A stretch of 64,000 nt of DNA, from NCBI GenBank assembly GCA_037176885.1, contig JAWWNJ010000037.1, positions 744,001 to 808,000 of the forward strand, given 5' to 3'. Shown here piece by piece: positions 49,888-60,206 of this stretch. The position numbers were made by a program, and so were the translations under genes. How positions within the stretch are numbered: position 1 is the stretch's first letter; each line of letters starts with the position of its first letter. Under the pieces are notes generated by a model. It saw only the letters and a list, made by a program, of their open reading frames with translations. It was not told the DNA's origin and did no database searches. Source of the stretch: Favolaschia claudopus (taxonomy: Eukaryota; Basidiomycota; Agaricomycetes; Agaricales; Mycenaceae).

Positions 49888-51233
49888 TCACAACAGGTTC
49901 TCATGATGCCCCACATAAATCTTCATCCCATCCTTCACGAGCTGCTGCAACGCGGACTTGATTTGATCATTGGGCAGATCAGCAGTAAAATCACGATCCT
50001 GCTCATCCGGGAAGCGGAGTGCAAATGACTCGAGTCGAGTCGGACACGAGATAAACCGGAAGACGAGCATTTGAAGCACCTTGTCGTAGTCGATTGACGC
50101 CGTCCCGTCTAAGTCCATACAGAAAGTAATCTCCCGAAGGTTTGGCAGAATGTTGGACGAGGCTTTGAGCAGGTCGAGAAAGGGCAAGTATCGTTCGGCC
50201 TCGCCGAGGGCTACGCAGAGCTCAAGGCTCACGAGAGAAGGGACGAGACGGAAACAACGAGAAATGAAGTTGAAGGTCCATCCATAGGGAATTGCCACGT
50301 TGAGTGACTCGAGCGGCGGGGACGAGCGGGAGAGGAAGGCGAGGAATTCTTCATTGACGATGTCGTCGGTGAGGCTGAGCGATTTGAGCGCCGGCAGAGT
50401 CAGACGCCGCAGCATGGCGCAGCTGGTCCCGCCACGACCAACCCAGGCCCATTCACAGGGTCGACCAAGGTGCAAATCGCTCATAGAATTGAGCTCTACA
50501 ACCTCTTGGATGCTATGCCCCTCCTCCTGGAAGTGCGCTTCGATCAGCAAACAGCTTTGAAGGCCGGCCGTCGCGCGCAACACATTCAACCACTCGCGCA
50601 TGCTAGTCAGATATACGTCTTGTTCGGTTGCGTCGATCGTCAGCGTCTTCAGTGAATCCAGGTGGGAACCTTCCGACAAATTGATTGCGATGCACGATAA
50701 AGGCAAACTCTTCGGTGCTTCGGACGACAGAGCCAGAGTCAGCCGTTCCAGCTGATGTCGGTGGCGAGTGACCAGATCCTGGATGCTTTGCTCGAGCACC
50801 AGAGAACCGCTCAGTGTCAAACTAAGGGGGAGAGTCCGAGCACGATCCAGCCAAAGCCTGCATAGTTCAACGTAGTTGGGTCCACGGGGTAAAGAGTCCA
50901 CCACGAGCTGTGCCCACAACCTTGGCGTAGCAAGAGCAACGTCGCGCCAAAGACGACAAACGTTAAGAAAGAGCATCGGAGAATCGCTGGCGGCCGGTTT
51001 GGGTGGATCTTCTCGATAGTTATTTGGCTTTGAATTCACCGGGACGCAGAGAAATATATGGGATTGCAGTTCGAGCGGAAGCAAGCCATTGGATCGAGGA
51101 AAAGATTGAGTTGGCGGCGAGCTTCGCTTCGTTTGGTCTTCAGGTCATCGAGAATGCGCTGTTGAGCTTCGACAGCAGTGGTGAGCTCATCGATACGCTC
51201 TTGAAGCTTGGCAAGAATGGAGTTCTGGGGCAT
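49888..51233 (-). pseudogene. Array F-box gene 14, single-base frameshift in the F-box
   Basis: From the ATG at 51233 the frame gives a normal coiled coil (R-I-D-E-L-T-T-A-V-E-A-Q-Q) and the start of the F-box, D-P-M-A. One base is then missing relative to siblings (near 51085-51095), so the frame leaves the family sequence. The next frame resumes at once with L-P-L-E-L-Q-S-H-I-F and runs uninterrupted for almost 400 codons to the signature M-K-I-Y-V-G-H-H-E-N-L-L. Everything except this base looks functional, so it is either a very young pseudogene or a sequence error. Confidence 0.78.
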
Positions 51234-51795
51234 GAGAAGGCGAGCAGATAAAGGGAGAGGGCAAGTCAACTTGATTATGTAACAATTTAAAATAGGCTTC
51301 AATAACTGAAAAAGGCGATAATTACTTGAATTGCCAGTGGAAGACCTGTGGTAGATACTCGAGCTACGCAACTGTATCTACGGGTGTATCCAAGAAGCAT
51401 ATTCCAAGGGTAAGTAATAGAGGGTGCGTATTTTATGGCAAAGCGAAAAAGAAATAAATACAAGTACTATGTATTGGAAATCTCCAGGCTCAAGGGACAA
51501 AATCGGGTGGGGTTGATACTGTGGGGATGGAAGCACCGCCAAAACAGTGCGTGACTGCAGAGAAATGGAGGCATTATGGCCAACGGAGATGGCGGGAATA
51601 TAGTAAGAATATGGGCGGGGGATATTCAGAGGAGCACAAGTCGCGAGATGCAGCGCAGGAAGTCTAGCCGGCACTGCAGAAACGAGTGTTTAGAACGGTC
51701 TCGCATGGTTTCCGAAGAAAAAGTGCCTACAGGATCCAATGTCCAGTCCGTGAGCGAGGAGCATGGGAGGAAAAGAAAGAGCCACGCACCTCCCT
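51234..51795. other. Gap between members 14 and 15, no gene
   Basis: 562 bp containing no conserved frame and no upstream palindrome for member 14. Confidence 0.4.
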
Positions 51796-53148
51796 TCACA
51801 GCGACCCCGCCCAAAAATGTCCCAACCGGAGATGCAACCCATCCTTCACGAGCTGCCGCATCGCAGCCCTAACCGGCTCATCCGGCAAATCCGGAGTGAA
51901 ATCCCGCTCCTGCCCCGCCCAAGTGAGCTCGAACTTTTCCAGCCGCTTGGGACAAGCGGTAAACCGGAAAGTTATCATTCTGAGCACCTTTCTATAATCG
52001 ATGGTCACCGGACAATCCGTTCTGAGTTGAATCTCCCGCAGATTCGGGAGCAGCTTGGGGTCGGTGGCTAGAACATCGAGAAAGGGGGTGTACAATTCGA
52101 TGTCGGTCGGGGACGCGATTAGCTTGAGGCTGGCGAGCGAGGGCATGAGGCCGAAGCAGCGACTGACGATGCCGTTGTTCCAATTGTCTGGAACGGCCAT
52201 GTCGAATGACTCGAGGGGTGGGGAAGAGCGCGTGAGGAAGGTGAAAAATTCTTCGGGGGTGATATCAAGCACACTGAGTGTGAGCGATTTCAGCGCGGGC
52301 AGCGTAAGATATCGCAGCATAGTGCAGCTACTAGCACTGTCTCCGACCATCATCCAGCCATACGGCTCCCCCAGGCGCAATTCGGTCAGGGATGCGAGCG
52401 TTAGAGGCTGTAGACCTTCCTCCTGGTGCCGAAACCACGCTTTCGAAACTGAACAGCTCAGAAGCCCGGGAGCAGCGCGCAATATATTCAGCCACTTGCC
52501 CATGCTGGTGAAATTGACTTCCTCGTCGGTGGATTCGAGCGTTAACGTTTTTAACGCTGACAATGGAGAGGCATCGTCCAAATCGAGCACCAGGGCTTGA
52601 TGCAACAAATCGCTCCGATTCAAATAGCTGAGGGGAAACGTCAGAGTGAGGTTCTCCAATTGATGCCTGTAATGGGTGATCAAATCCTGGACACTTCGTC
52701 CAAGATTCAATCGCCCGCTGAGTTCCAAAGACAAAGGAAAGTTCCGCGCGCGACCCAACCAGATTTTGGACAGCTCGACGTAGTTGGGTGCGCGTGGTAA
52801 GGAATCCATTAAGATACCAGCCCACAATTGTGGCGTGGCAAGGGCGATCTCTCGCCAGAGACGACAAACGCCCAGAAGAGCCATAGGAGGTACATTGGGA
52901 GACGGCTTGGGTAGATCACGGGAGTATACACCAGGATCGGGATTCAAAGGAACGAGAATCATTATCTGAGATTGCAATTCGAAGGGCAGACGGGCCATTG
53001 GATCCAGGAAAAGATTGTTTAGTTGTCGGCGAGCTTTACTTCGTTTGGTCATTAAGCCATGTAGAACGAGCTGTTGGGTTTCTATTGCAGAGTTTAACTC
53101 CTCGACCTCTGCCCGGAGCTTGGTGAACGTGGCAGATGCTTGGGCCAT
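51796..53148 (-). CDS. Array F-box/LRR protein 15
   Basis: Single exon, 450 residues from the ATG at 53148. Coiled coil at 10-47 (E-V-E-E-L-N-S-A-I-E-T-Q-Q), F-box at about 50-105 (D-P-M-A-R-L-P-F-E-L-Q-S-Q-I-M; V-C-R-L-W-R-E-I-A-L-A-T-P-Q-L-W). The repeats contain L-T-R-S-S-P-P-L-E-S-F. The end is divergent, L-H-L-R-L-G-H-F-W-A-G-S-L, keeping the strand and glycine but not the N-L-L. A 16 bp perfect palindrome lies 36 bp (core) upstream. Confidence 0.87.
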   Translation of the reverse strand: MAQASATFTKLRAEVEELNSAIETQQLVLHGLMTKRSKARRQLNNLFLDPMARLPFELQSQIMILVPLNPDPGVYSRDLPKPSPNVPPMALLGVCRLWREIALATPQLWAGILMDSLPRAPNYVELSKIWLGRARNFPLSLELSGRLNLGRSVQDLITHYRHQLENLTLTFPLSYLNRSDLLHQALVLDLDDASPLSALKTLTLESTDEEVNFTSMGKWLNILRAAPGLLSCSVSKAWFRHQEEGLQPLTLASLTELRLGEPYGWMMVGDSASSCTMLRYLTLPALKSLTLSVLDITPEEFFTFLTRSSPPLESFDMAVPDNWNNGIVSRCFGLMPSLASLKLIASPTDIELYTPFLDVLATDPKLLPNLREIQLRTDCPVTIDYRKVLRMITFRFTACPKRLEKFELTWAGQERDFTPDLPDEPVRAAMRQLVKDGLHLRLGHFWAGSL

Positions 53149-53644
53149 GGTGGTGAAGGACAAAAAAACGATGTCGGTGTTTGTCGGCCGACAAAATACG
53201 AAGACAGCAACGAGACAAGTCAAAGGAATCGTCACAAGACGAGAAGAGGAGGTGGTGGGCAGGACATAGGATGAGATAGAGCTCAATCGCACAACAAAGG
53301 CAAGGTCAGCAAAAAAAATTACATCGAAGCCGTCACTGTTACAGTTTACTTGGTATGTAACACTCCATAGCTCTTGAGTCGTGATTTATCAAGAATAAAC
53401 GAGGAATAGATAAGGTAAGGACGAGAGAGAGTAAGAGAGAGTACCTCCCCGCGAGATCGTGACGCTTTCGCAATGCAGAGCCAATTATCTGCGTCGAGGT
53501 CAAGGGCAGTCAATCGATGACGAAAACGACTCGGAAAGGCCGGAGAGAAGGTTGAGATTGACGCAGGCGTGGCGACTCCATTCTGGTCCAAGTGTTTGGT
53601 CAGTCTGGCTGTCAGATCGTGGCATAGGAAGAGGTCTCACCGAA
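53149..53644. other. Gap between members 15 and 16
   Basis: Contains the 16 bp palindrome and the leader of member 15 on its left. No gene elsewhere. Confidence 0.4.
53180..53195. promoter_or_regulatory. 16 bp palindrome upstream of member 15
   Basis: TTTGTCGGCCGACAAA, a perfect palindrome and the longest version of the site in the array. Confidence 0.6.
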
Positions 53645-54350
53645 TCATAGTACAGGATTTGAGTCTCGAGTCCCTATCTGCATCCTCATCCCGTCCTTCA
53701 CGAGCCGCTGTAAAGCAGACTTCACTTCGGCATTCAAAGGAGCGGGTGTTTCATTTCGACCATGCAAGAAGAATGCAAGCTCACAGCACTCGAGCGCCAT
53801 GGGGCGATAAGTACGCCGAGCAGCGAGCATGCGAATCAGACGTTCATAGTCTACAATCGCAGTAGACTCTGTCCACAGCTGGAATTTGCCGAGATTGGGA
53901 AGAAGATTTAGCTCGGTGCCAAGAACCTCGAGGAAAAGGATTGAAGGGATGTGCAGAATCGCCTTCAGATGGGGCGTATCGAGTCAGGGTGGTGAGTGAG
54001 GGGACGAGACGGCAGAGCTAATGCACTGCTGGCTCATCCGGAGCTCTTGGGGCAACTCGAGCACCGAGGATGAACGAGAGGGACTGGGTGCTGGCGCACT
54101 TATGAAAGCAGGCTCCGTGCGCCCGTGATATCAAGAAGAGTGAGGCTCAGAGTCTTGAGGGCGAAGAGGGTGAGGTACTGCAAGGCGGCAGCGGTGGCGA
54201 GTTCAGAGCAAGAAAACTGGGAGAGTGTCCAGCTGCAGGGATTCCCGAGCCGAAGAGTTTCCAGCGATGGAAGAGTGAGAATGGGAGGAGGTGAGCTCTC
54301 AGCAGATAGTGGACTAAAAATGAAGAATAAGTGAATTGAGACTCTGGACG
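53645..54350 (-). pseudogene. Array F-box pseudogene 16, 5' truncated
   Basis: Only the repeat half remains. L-T-L-P-S-L-E-T-L-R-L-G and A-L-Q-Y-L-T-L-F-A-L-K-T-L-S-L appear near 54130-54310. After several frame changes, A-L-Q-R-L-V-K-D-G-M-R-M-Q-I-G-T appears near 53660-53720 ahead of the stop. Coiled coil and F-box are absent, and the fragment abuts the 3' end of member 17. It probably arose by unequal exchange. Confidence 0.75.
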
Positions 54351-54376
54351 CAGCCCACATAGACGCAGACGCACCC

Positions 54377-55687
54377 TCAAATCAGATTCCTGCCTCGAAA
54401 TCCGACATGAATATCCATCCCTTCCTCCGCAAGCTCTCGAAGGCCAAGAACGGCTTCCTCATCAGGACCATCTTCTTGAAATTCCGCACACCCAAAGGAG
54501 CCAACAAAAACAAGCTGAAACGAAACGAGCCGTTGGTTGGATCTGCGCCGGAGTTTGAGCACGGCCATCAGCTCTGCATAGTCCGGATGCGTGCCAGGGA
54601 CCATGGAAATGGTCAGTGTCCTGAGGTTGGGTAGAATTGGAGCAATGGACAAAGCGAAGAGGAGGTCGACAAGCGAATCCCGGCTGTTTAAGAATCCCAC
54701 AACGTACTCCAGATTTTCAAGACCCTCGATGGGAACGAAGTAGGGCAATATGCCCTGCGGCAGGGAATCGGGTTCCGGTGCGACCATGGTCAACGATGTG
54801 AGCGGCGGGGAGGATCGCTGGAAGAACGAGATGAAATCTTCTTGCGAGATACAGAACTCGGTCAATCGGAGTGTCTTGAGGGCAGGTAGAGTGATGAAAG
54901 ACAGGAAGGCAGCGCTACTATCGTAGAAGTCGCTGTCCAAGATGTATTTCTGGATATTTCCGAGATACAGCTCTCGCAAGGAGGTATGCCTGAACGGTGT
55001 ATCAAAGAGGGTAGTGCGCCAGTGCCATGTGACGTTTTCTAGGCTGAGGCTGGTCAACGCTGGGGTAGCTTCCAACAACTTCGCCCATTGTTTCGGGGCG
55101 TAAGATAACTTGACGTCCGATGTGAGCGTGAGTGCCTCCAAGAAACTGAGTCGCTCGTGCACCAGCCAGTCAAGAGTCGTCTCGTCAGATAACGGGGGGC
55201 ACAACTCCACTGTCAACTCGCGCAGCCGTTGTTGGAAACGTGAAGTTATCGAGCTGAGATCACCATGATTCAGTGTAGAGAGAGCTTGCAGCCAAAGAGA
55301 AAAAGGGAGGTTGTGAGAACGCTGCACCCATGCATCGAGAATTTGAAGTGGCTCCGACGAATTTAAATCCATGCATAGACCTGTCCATAGCCTCGGTGTC
55401 GAGAGTGCGACATCCCTCCATAGATGACAAATATGGAGAAAGAGCGCTGGAGGTTCTGAAAGAGATGATGCAGTGGGCGTGGCGGATGTACAATGCATAA
55501 AGATTTCGGATTGTAGCTCCAACGGCAAACGAGCTATGGGGTCGAGGACTGAATTCAATCGTCTTCGAGCCTGGCTCTGCTGCTCTTCTAGTCCTCGCAA
55601 GATCTGTTTCTGAGCTCCAATAGCCGAGGATAGGTTGTCGATGTGCGCTTGAAGCTGAGCTACAGACAAGGTCTGTGACTCAGACAT
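54377..55687 (-). CDS. Array F-box/LRR protein 17
   Basis: Single exon, 436 residues from the ATG at 55687 (nine codons upstream another ATG at 55714 is possible). Coiled coil at 9-45 (H-I-D-N-L-S-S-A-I-G-A-Q-K), F-box at about 50-95 (D-P-I-A-R-L-P-L-E-L-Q-S-E-I-F; I-C-H-L-W-R-D-V-A-L-S-T-P-R-L-W), repeats with F-Q-R-S-S-P-P-L-T-S-L. The end is M-D-I-H-V-G-F-R-G-R-N-L-I. The stop lies only 27 bp from the truncated pseudogene 16. I see no TCGGCCGA palindrome. Confidence 0.86.
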   Translation of the reverse strand: MSESQTLSVAQLQAHIDNLSSAIGAQKQILRGLEEQQSQARRRLNSVLDPIARLPLELQSEIFMHCTSATPTASSLSEPPALFLHICHLWRDVALSTPRLWTGLCMDLNSSEPLQILDAWVQRSHNLPFSLWLQALSTLNHGDLSSITSRFQQRLRELTVELCPPLSDETTLDWLVHERLSFLEALTLTSDVKLSYAPKQWAKLLEATPALTSLSLENVTWHWRTTLFDTPFRHTSLRELYLGNIQKYILDSDFYDSSAAFLSFITLPALKTLRLTEFCISQEDFISFFQRSSPPLTSLTMVAPEPDSLPQGILPYFVPIEGLENLEYVVGFLNSRDSLVDLLFALSIAPILPNLRTLTISMVPGTHPDYAELMAVLKLRRRSNQRLVSFQLVFVGSFGCAEFQEDGPDEEAVLGLRELAEEGMDIHVGFRGRNLI

Positions 55688-56727
55688 TGGATGACGACGT
55701 TCCACCGTGGCCACGCTACTAGCAGGGGCAGAGATGGAGGTATCAAGAGCTATTGAGGCAGCGCAGACGGCGTGGCGATACCTGAGCGATTATATGTTGC
55801 AGAAAGCCGTGATGAGCAAAGCTAGGTGGAGGTACGAAATAGGAAGAGAAATTGCCTATTTCGGCCTTGTCCTCAAGAGGTGAGCGATCTCTGGATCTGT
55901 CAATTTGATGTCGGCATAAGCGAGATCAGTTGATCCTTGTCTGATCTCTTCCTGATCTCTTCCAACTCCCTACAGTTTTGCAACAGAAACTTGAGAGAAA
56001 CCGCAGCGAGGGTCAATGGCTTGGAGGGAACACACAAGTGCTGATCCTCAGCAGTGTTGCTTGCAGTTTGAGTTGTACTTTTGTTTCTTCACGTCGCAAG
56101 TCCTAATAATAGAATCACCACCTGCTTAGTGCGTAGAATTTCAGGTAGTAAAGACTGGCAATATGGGGCCAGCAGTAAACTCAAGCTACCTAGACACTAA
56201 ATCAACACATTAACAGCCTCAGCAGACACTGGAACGAGGGAGGGGAAACGATTGCTTGAGGCGGCGGGTGATGGCAACTGATGATCATTGCCTTTTCTGG
56301 GGGGGGTGGGTCGTGGGATTAATTGGCTGATCCAGAGATCGCTCGCCTCTTGCTTGTCCTCCCCAAGTCCTCCCGACCGTCCTCGACCCGAAATCGTAAT
56401 CCGAGATTCTGCGCGCATTGCGGCTATATTATTCGTAGCTGTAGCCAAATGAGTAATTGGCAGACGAAGGTATCTGCCCCGAAATTCAAGCCCAGCAAGT
56501 GCAAGAGGAAATTCATGGAAAGTCAATTATTGATTGGGCAAGAGATACATGCAAAAAAATAGTCTAAGAGGCAAGACGTGTCTGCGTCGCACGCTTAAAG
56601 TTATATGTAGGATCATCCAAGTTGAGAAACTCAATAAGAGACTGTCGAAGCGACAGAGAAATCAGAATATAGTTGCGCATGTCGCGGTGAATTTATTTTG
56701 TTAAACGTGACGCACCCAGATATCAAG
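55688..56727. other. 1 kb gap between members 17 and 18
   Basis: No gene or family fragment recognised. Open frames at 56197-56562 on both strands have no motif. A GGGGGG run occurs near 56300. Confidence 0.4.
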
Positions 56728-58080
56728 TCAGAGCATATTATCCTCCCGAGTCCCAATGTGAATCTTCAGCCCCTCCCTCACCAACTGCTGCAGCCCAACT
56801 CTCGCTTCTTCTTTCGGCAAGCTACTCCTGCAGTTCGCGCTGACGTATTCGAGTATGAGCTCGAAACGCTCGAGTCGAGTGGGGCACGAAGTGAAGCGCA
56901 ATCTAAGCATCCTGAGCACATCGTCATAGGGAATGGTCGCTAGACTGTCTGTGCGGAATACAATCACACGGAGATGTGGCAGGACTTCGGAGGAGGAAGC
57001 CAGAAGATCAATGTAGGGAAGGAAAAGGTCGCTGACTTGGAGTAGACTGTCTTGAGAAACTGCCGCCAGGTCGAGAGTGACAAGCTGGGGGATGAGGGGG
57101 AGAAAACGTGAAACGACGGGCTCAAGCCACGGTTCCTCGTGCGGAAGGGTCATTTCGAGCGACTCGAGGGGAGGTGAGGAGCGGGAAAGGAACGACAAGA
57201 ATGCCCCGTCGGGAATGTCCGGTTCGGACAAGGTTAGGACCTTGAGAGCGGGTAGGGTGAGATACCGCAGGATGGCAATAGAACTGCTGCCTGCGGTGCC
57301 CCGCAAATTCAAGGTGCCGGGTTCGCCAAGGTGCATACACTCCAGGGATGCGAGCATGACCGATTGAGAAGGCAGTACATCGACCTCTTCTTCGTCGTGG
57401 AACGTGTCAACCATTTTACAGTGTGATAACTGTGGAGCGGCACGTAGGATATCGAGCCATTCTTCGAAGTTTCCCCAAAAAGCATTCTCGTAGCCGCCTG
57501 CGGGCTGTATCGACAAGGTTCTCAATGAGGGCAGAGACTCCTCGGGCAGTTCCCAGACGACGTATGGGTACTGCGGGCCTTTGGCTGATCGATGTTTTGT
57601 TAGCGTCAAGTCCTTCAATTGAGGACTATACTGCGCCAGCAAGTCCTGGAGATTTTGGTCTAGTCTGAGAGGACCGCGCAACGCGACAGACAGAGGAAGG
57701 CTGCGTGCGCGTTTGAGCCACATTTCGCAGAGCCCAAGGTGATTTGGTCCGCAAGGCGAGGTGTCGATTTGGATTTTGGTCCACAGCATCGGAGTGGCAA
57801 GGGCAATATCGCGCCACAGACGACAAACACGAAGAAAAAGCATGGGAGCCGCATTTGGGCTCGGCTTTTGGGGCAACGATTGGGAGTTCACGAACACAAA
57901 AATGTGGGACTGGAGCTCAAGCGGTAAATGCGCCATAGGATCGAGAAAAAGGTTAAGTCTGTGCTGGGCTTCAAGGCGCTTCACCTTCAAGTCACGGAGT
58001 ATCGCTCTTTGAGCATTTATAGCCGACGAAAGTGCATCTATGTCGTCCTGCAGCTTTGAGGTTGCGGCATTCCGCGACAT
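56728..58080 (-). CDS. Array F-box/LRR protein 18
   Basis: Single exon, 450 residues from the ATG at 58080 (M-S-R-N-A-A). Coiled coil at 9-46 (D-I-D-A-L-S-S-A-I-N-A-Q-R-A-I-L), F-box at about 50-98 (D-P-M-A-H-L-P-L-E-L-Q-S-H-I-F; V-C-R-L-W-R-D-I-A-L-A-T-P-M-L-W). Repeats contain L-S-R-S-S-P-P-L-E-S-L. The end is L-K-I-H-I-G-T-R-E-D-N-M-L. The palindrome TTCGGCCGAA lies at 58141-58150. Its body resembles members 6 and 20 more than the others. Confidence 0.87.
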   Translation of the reverse strand: MSRNAATSKLQDDIDALSSAINAQRAILRDLKVKRLEAQHRLNLFLDPMAHLPLELQSHIFVFVNSQSLPQKPSPNAAPMLFLRVCRLWRDIALATPMLWTKIQIDTSPCGPNHLGLCEMWLKRARSLPLSVALRGPLRLDQNLQDLLAQYSPQLKDLTLTKHRSAKGPQYPYVVWELPEESLPSLRTLSIQPAGGYENAFWGNFEEWLDILRAAPQLSHCKMVDTFHDEEEVDVLPSQSVMLASLECMHLGEPGTLNLRGTAGSSSIAILRYLTLPALKVLTLSEPDIPDGAFLSFLSRSSPPLESLEMTLPHEEPWLEPVVSRFLPLIPQLVTLDLAAVSQDSLLQVSDLFLPYIDLLASSSEVLPHLRVIVFRTDSLATIPYDDVLRMLRLRFTSCPTRLERFELILEYVSANCRSSLPKEEARVGLQQLVREGLKIHIGTREDNML

Positions 58081-58648
58081 GGGCGAAGGAAGATGGTGGT
58101 AGAAACCAAGAATTCTGGTGACCCGGGCCGTTAGCCGGGCTTCGGCCGAAACAACCCGTACTCCCCTTGATTCAACGACTGAACCAGCTTGACCATCTGG
58201 CAACTGCAACGCAGCCAAGGCCGACGCGACTGGTGGCAACAGTTGGGCCCGAAGAGTTTTTTGAGCTGCTCAACACGCCCTGGCCACATCTGACAGCGAC
58301 ATCCGAAAGTCTCTGAAAACTCTGCTTCGGACGTATCGACTTGCTCGCGCGTTTTCGCCAACGACCTAGAATCGAAATGTCTTGCCAGTCAAGCTAAACA
58401 ATACTGGGGTATTGGGTATTGTGCTATCCGCATCGTGTATACCAACGCATCGAAAGCAGTTGTAGTTGGACAGAGGAAGCAGCAAAGCGCAATGCAAGCG
58501 CGGTATCTCATTGAAGGTAAGGAAGACAGCTATAAAACTCCTGCTGCTCATTGTAACCCCACCGTAGTCCTGCTATTCGACTTCAAGTTTGGCAATTTGT
58601 CGTCCCACCTGGTGACCAAGCCAAATCTCAGTTATCGGACCCCTTACC
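58081..58648. other. Divergent gap, member 18 and the small F-box remnant
   Basis: Carries the palindrome of member 18. Otherwise no gene. Confidence 0.4.
58141..58150. promoter_or_regulatory. TCGGCCGA palindrome upstream of member 18
   Basis: TTCGGCCGAA, core 62 bp before the start codon, the most distant of the six intact sites. Confidence 0.5.
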
Positions 58649-59608
58649 ATGACCCGACTTCCCACTGAGCTGGAAAGGCTCGTATTTGAATATGCCGCTG
58701 TGAATAGCTCAAGGATTCCGACCCTTTTGCTCGTCGCTCATCGTGTTCGCGTCTGGTGTGTCTCCCTCCTCTCAGTGTATGCACTAACCAACCATATTCA
58801 GGCTCGAACCGATGCTCTACGATGTCCTCCTCTTTGACGGCGTCAAGAACATTGAATCCGTCTTAAAAGTGATGCTTTCAAAGCCCCCTTCCTTCCTCGA
58901 ATCCGCCGTCCACCACTTCCTCCTATTCAAGCCCACTTTCCTTGAAACTCGACACACACTCCAAATCTATGCACCGCTGCCCAGGAATCACCTCCCTCTC
59001 ATTCATTGGCGACATCACCGGCCGCACCTCCCCCGCCCTCGCACAAACGCACTCGCTGAAGCGCCTTAGTATCGAGATTCCTCGACTCTCAAGTCGATCT
59101 CGACCACCCGTTCTTCGCGTTCATGAAGCACCTCGACCTGTTTGAGAAGGTTTACATTGAAGAGGAAGACGAGGGTGAAGACTTTCTATAGCTCGCACAC
59201 CCTCAAGCATCAGCGAGGATGCCGAATCTCGCATATTTGGGATTCAGTACCCAACTGCATCTGTCGTTCTTACGTGCGACTCTCGAGTGGTATCAGCAGC
59301 TGCGGGTGCTCGTCGTGGCTTTCACAGTGACGGACAAGGTGAGCGCGGTCGGTTTTCGAGCATGTGATGGAGGGGGAGGGAGCGGGTGTTTGGAGAAGGA
59401 AGACGAGGCGGCGGAGGTGGGGAGGGAACGGTTGGTTGTGGCGATGTACAAGGATTCTTACCCAGATTGGGAGAGGGAGGCGCGAGGCGGGGAGGATGTT
59501 TGGGCGAGGGCGGAGAAGTTTGTGAAGAGGAAGAGGGGTGGCGAGATTGATGGTATGTGTTATTTTGTCCTGGTGTTGTCCTTATTGCATGCTGACGAGC
59601 TTTTGTAG
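58649..59608 (+). pseudogene. Degenerate F-box-type gene of a second family
   Basis: Begins like a functional gene: M-T-R-L-P-T-E-L-E-R-L-V-F-E-Y-A-A, then T-L-L-L-V-A-H-R-V-R-V-W, with a 46 bp GT-AG intron (58756-58801) that joins to L-E-P-M-L-Y-D-V-L. This opening is typical of small agaricomycete F-box-like hypothetical proteins. Recognisable later blocks (C-P-G-I-T-S-L-S-F-I-G-D near 58980; H-P-F-F-A-F-M-K-H-L near 59110; M-P-N-L-A-Y-L-G-F near 59220; E-D-V-W-A-R-A-E-K-F near 59500) lie in different frames. At least two breaks have no splice signals nearby. I read it as a recent pseudogene; unseen introns could rescue part of it. Confidence 0.6.
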
Positions 59609-60206
59609 GGGGATTATTATATGCATGTACAGAAGCGCTAATTGTAAAGATTCTTTTTCTTCCACTGTAATGAATGCATTGTTCTATGATCCTCTTCACC
59701 TCGATATCTGACTGCACCTCGATATCTGATTCCGGTCACTTCGTTGGAAGACATTCGTTCTTCCGATCGTAAAGGCTTCGCCTTGCCGATCTACACCACG
59801 TCGGAAGCACAGATAGCTCGACTGGTATATGGGCGATCTTTGAAACCAAGCACAACCTTTCGCCTTTGCTCACTACGTGACGCTGCGGACAAGTTTTCAC
59901 CCCTTATTCAATGTAGAGTATGTGTTTCAACTGAGCGACGTATTGAGATCTCCTTGTTCTTTGCGCCTTCACCCTACGCTATCGTGCTTCAGATGCTGTG
60001 TCGATAAATTTTCCGGACATCAGATTCAACGGATATATTCCAAGTTTGAGAGACGGAAAGTAGAGCGGTGTAGTAGGTCAATCTGTGGCGCCTGAGCGCC
60101 GAATCTAAGACTTACCGCCCACACCGGGCTGCACGTTGCATCCTGATGACACAAACAGAGAATTAAAGACAAAACACCAAGGGGAACAATATAACGGCGT
60201 ACCATT
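59609..60206. other. Gap, with 3' flank of member 20
   Basis: Its right part contains a conserved GT-AG interval (60143-60202 on the minus strand), likely a 3' untranslated intron of member 20. No other gene. Confidence 0.45.

Noticed and set aside
56197..56562. 109- and 79-residue frames in the gap before member 18
   Set aside because: Overlapping on both strands, no motif and no relation to the array family.
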